Below, one piece after another: positions 62,847-64,000 of a DNA stretch of 64,000 nucleotides (positions are counted from its first letter, which is position 1; each line of letters opens with the position of its first letter). The stretch covers positions 1 through 64,000 of the forward strand of contig JAJFFN010000009.1 in NCBI GenBank assembly GCA_021776635.1, in the 5' to 3' direction. The stretch is from Robiginitomaculum sp. (GTDB taxonomy: Bacteria; Pseudomonadota; Alphaproteobacteria; Caulobacterales; Maricaulaceae). The notes under the pieces are model-generated. The model ran no database searches. It had not been told where the DNA came from and worked only from the letters and a program-made list of their open reading frames with translations. Made by a program: the position numbers and the translations under genes.

Positions 62847-63923
62847 ATGGAAGCCAACCCTACCATAGACGTAAGAAGCGGCGAGGAGTTGGATATTGCG
62901 TCGGTTGATGCCGTGTTGAAAGAGGCTGTACCTTCGTTATCCGGTACACCTGTGGTCAAACAATATGCGAGCGGTGCATCTAATTTGACATATGCACTTG
63001 ATTATCCAGATAGGCGTTTGGTCATGCGCCGCCCTCCCTTTGGGACAAAGCCTAAATCCGGCCATGATATGTACCGGGAATACCGTGTTATGACGGCCTT
63101 GAAACCTGTATTTCCTGCCGTCCCTAAAACTCTGTATTACACTGATAATGCAGATGTTATCGGCGCTGAATTTTACGTAATGGAACGGGTTGAGGGGCAT
63201 CTTATACATGAAAAAATCCCGACTGATTGGGCAGAGGATTATGGATGGAACGAGAAGAAAACACGCGAGTTGTGTTACTCATTTTTCGATAAATTAATCG
63301 CGCTTCATCAAGTTGATTACAAGGCGATTGGACTCGAAGATTTTGGCCGCCCCGTAGGGTATGTGGAAAGACAGATTTTAGGGTGGAATAAACGTTACGA
63401 AAAAGCCCTCACGTCAGACGTCGATGCTTTTGAAGACGTTCGGGACTGGCTAGACACCAACCGCCCCAAAGTTGAAAAAGGTTCAGCAATTTTACACGGC
63501 GATTTCCGTATAGATAATTTGATTTTGGATACGGACGATCCTACCATAATCAACGCAATCCTTGATTGGGAAATTTCTGCACTTGGCGATCCTCTCATGG
63601 ACCTAGGTAATACGCTTGCCTACTGGATTGAAGCCGGTGATCCCAAGCCTATGCATGCGCTCTCACGTCAGCCAAGTGCAGCAAGCGGAATGTTGAACCG
63701 TAAGGAAATTTTGGCGTATTACGCGAAGAAGACGGGTGCAGATATTAGCAATTTTCATTTCTATTATGTCTACGGTATTTTCCGCCTTGCAGTCATCTTA
63801 CAGCAAATTTACTACCGCTATTATCATGGCCAAACTAAGGATGAACGGTTTAAAATGTATGCCCCGATGGTCAATATATTGGGTAGCGTGGCCCGCGACC
63901 GTATCCGCGATGGTGAAATTTAG
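62847..63923 (+). CDS. Aminoglycoside-phosphotransferase-fold kinase (ACAD10/11-like)
   Basis: A 358-aa protein with the APH-fold catalytic loop ILHGDFRIDNLIL and the metal motif AILDWEISALGDPLMDLG. Such proteins beside acyl-CoA dehydrogenase genes resemble the kinase half of ACAD10/ACAD11, implicated in handling 4-hydroxy or other hydroxylated fatty acids. It begins immediately at the previous stop, and a partial acyl-CoA dehydrogenase gene follows 8 nt later, which strengthens the link. Confidence 0.85.
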   Translation: MEANPTIDVRSGEELDIASVDAVLKEAVPSLSGTPVVKQYASGASNLTYALDYPDRRLVMRRPPFGTKPKSGHDMYREYRVMTALKPVFPAVPKTLYYTDNADVIGAEFYVMERVEGHLIHEKIPTDWAEDYGWNEKKTRELCYSFFDKLIALHQVDYKAIGLEDFGRPVGYVERQILGWNKRYEKALTSDVDAFEDVRDWLDTNRPKVEKGSAILHGDFRIDNLILDTDDPTIINAILDWEISALGDPLMDLGNTLAYWIEAGDPKPMHALSRQPSAASGMLNRKEILAYYAKKTGADISNFHFYYVYGIFRLAVILQQIYYRYYHGQTKDERFKMYAPMVNILGSVARDRIRDGEI

Positions 63924-63931
63924 GAGATGTT

Positions 63932-64000
63932 ATGTCTGATTTAGATGGCTTCAGAAAAGAGATAAGAGTTTGGTTAGAAGAAAACTGCCCCGATGAGATG
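63932..64000 (+). CDS. N-terminus of acyl-CoA dehydrogenase (cut by window edge)
   Basis: ATG 63932 with AGGAGA at 63922-63927 starts a 23-codon fragment (MSDLDGFRKEIRVWLEENC, then continuing) that resembles the beginning of acyl-CoA dehydrogenases (short polar helix ending in W-L-E-E-N). It runs off the right edge. The preceding APH-fold kinase gene supports the call. Confidence 0.65.
   Translation, partial: MSDLDGFRKEIRVWLEENCPDEM

Noticed and set aside
1..64000. tRNA, rRNA and transposon genes
   Set aside because: Intergenic gaps were read by eye; none shows tRNA cloverleaf arms, rRNA sequence or transposase motifs. A tRNAscan-type or Rfam search was not possible.

Overview
The window reads as a chromosomal segment of an AT-leaning alphaproteobacterium, most likely a marine member of the Caulobacterales (Hyphomonadaceae/Maricaulales type). 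This is inferred from gene content: a very large NAD-specific glutamate dehydrogenase of the Caulobacter GdhZ type, a Caulobacter-like ceramide (sphingolipid) locus, and many secreted peptidases. No rRNA, tRNA, CRISPR array or transposase was recognised, and no stretch longer than about 260 bp lacks a gene.

Layout. 1-6583: exonuclease III, a DUF3137 membrane protein, a threonine-dehydratase-like PLP enzyme, an acyl-CoA ligase, a DinB-fold protein, an orphan protein and an SDR. 6592-12019: molybdenum cofactor genes (TSUP transporter-moaD-moaE-moaB-moaC-moeA on the minus strand, then mobA and moaA converging). 12275-21411: an FtrA-like regulator, a CBS protein, two secreted proteins (one with P/Homo B-like and DUF11-like domains) and gdhZ.

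21492-36791 is the standout region: about 15 kb of lipid genes in three transcription blocks. Block 1 (+) is acyl-ACP ligase, ceramide-reductase-like, acyl carrier protein and serine palmitoyltransferase. Block 2 (-) is lptF-lptG-lipid kinase-TAM41-like nucleotidyltransferase. Block 3 (+) is a DUF2141 protein, a GNAT ceramide synthase, a MobA-like nucleotidyltransferase, a Wzx-like flippase, a HAD phosphatase, a cyclopropane synthase-like methyltransferase and an Asp/Asn beta-hydroxylase. Together they could make ceramide, phosphorylate and decorate it, move it and tailor it. The LptF/LptG pair inside the locus suggests a link to outer-membrane delivery.

36905-46373: valine/aldehyde catabolism (mmsB-like, ALDH), a TolB-propeller amidohydrolase, an M28 peptidase, beta-carbonic anhydrase and PEP carboxykinase. 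46483-57991: VOC protein, GST, DUF6702-like protein, M1 peptidase, two glycosyltransferases, two lipoprotein M28 peptidases, an M20 amidohydrolase and a nitronate monooxygenase-like enzyme. 58208-61156: a membrane-anchored histone-H1-like protein with a DUF2853 tail, a strong terminator, a two-gene endolysin/holin lysis cassette and a DUF3667 membrane protein. 61262-64000: two SDRs, an aminoglycoside-phosphotransferase-fold kinase and the start of an acyl-CoA dehydrogenase, resembling an acyl-CoA degradation operon.

A recurring small-scale feature is short tandem repeats, mostly with a 15-nt period (5 codons), at the ends of unrelated genes (4896-4970, 8326-8385, 48136-48168, 51576-51635). 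In one case each copy includes the stop codon.
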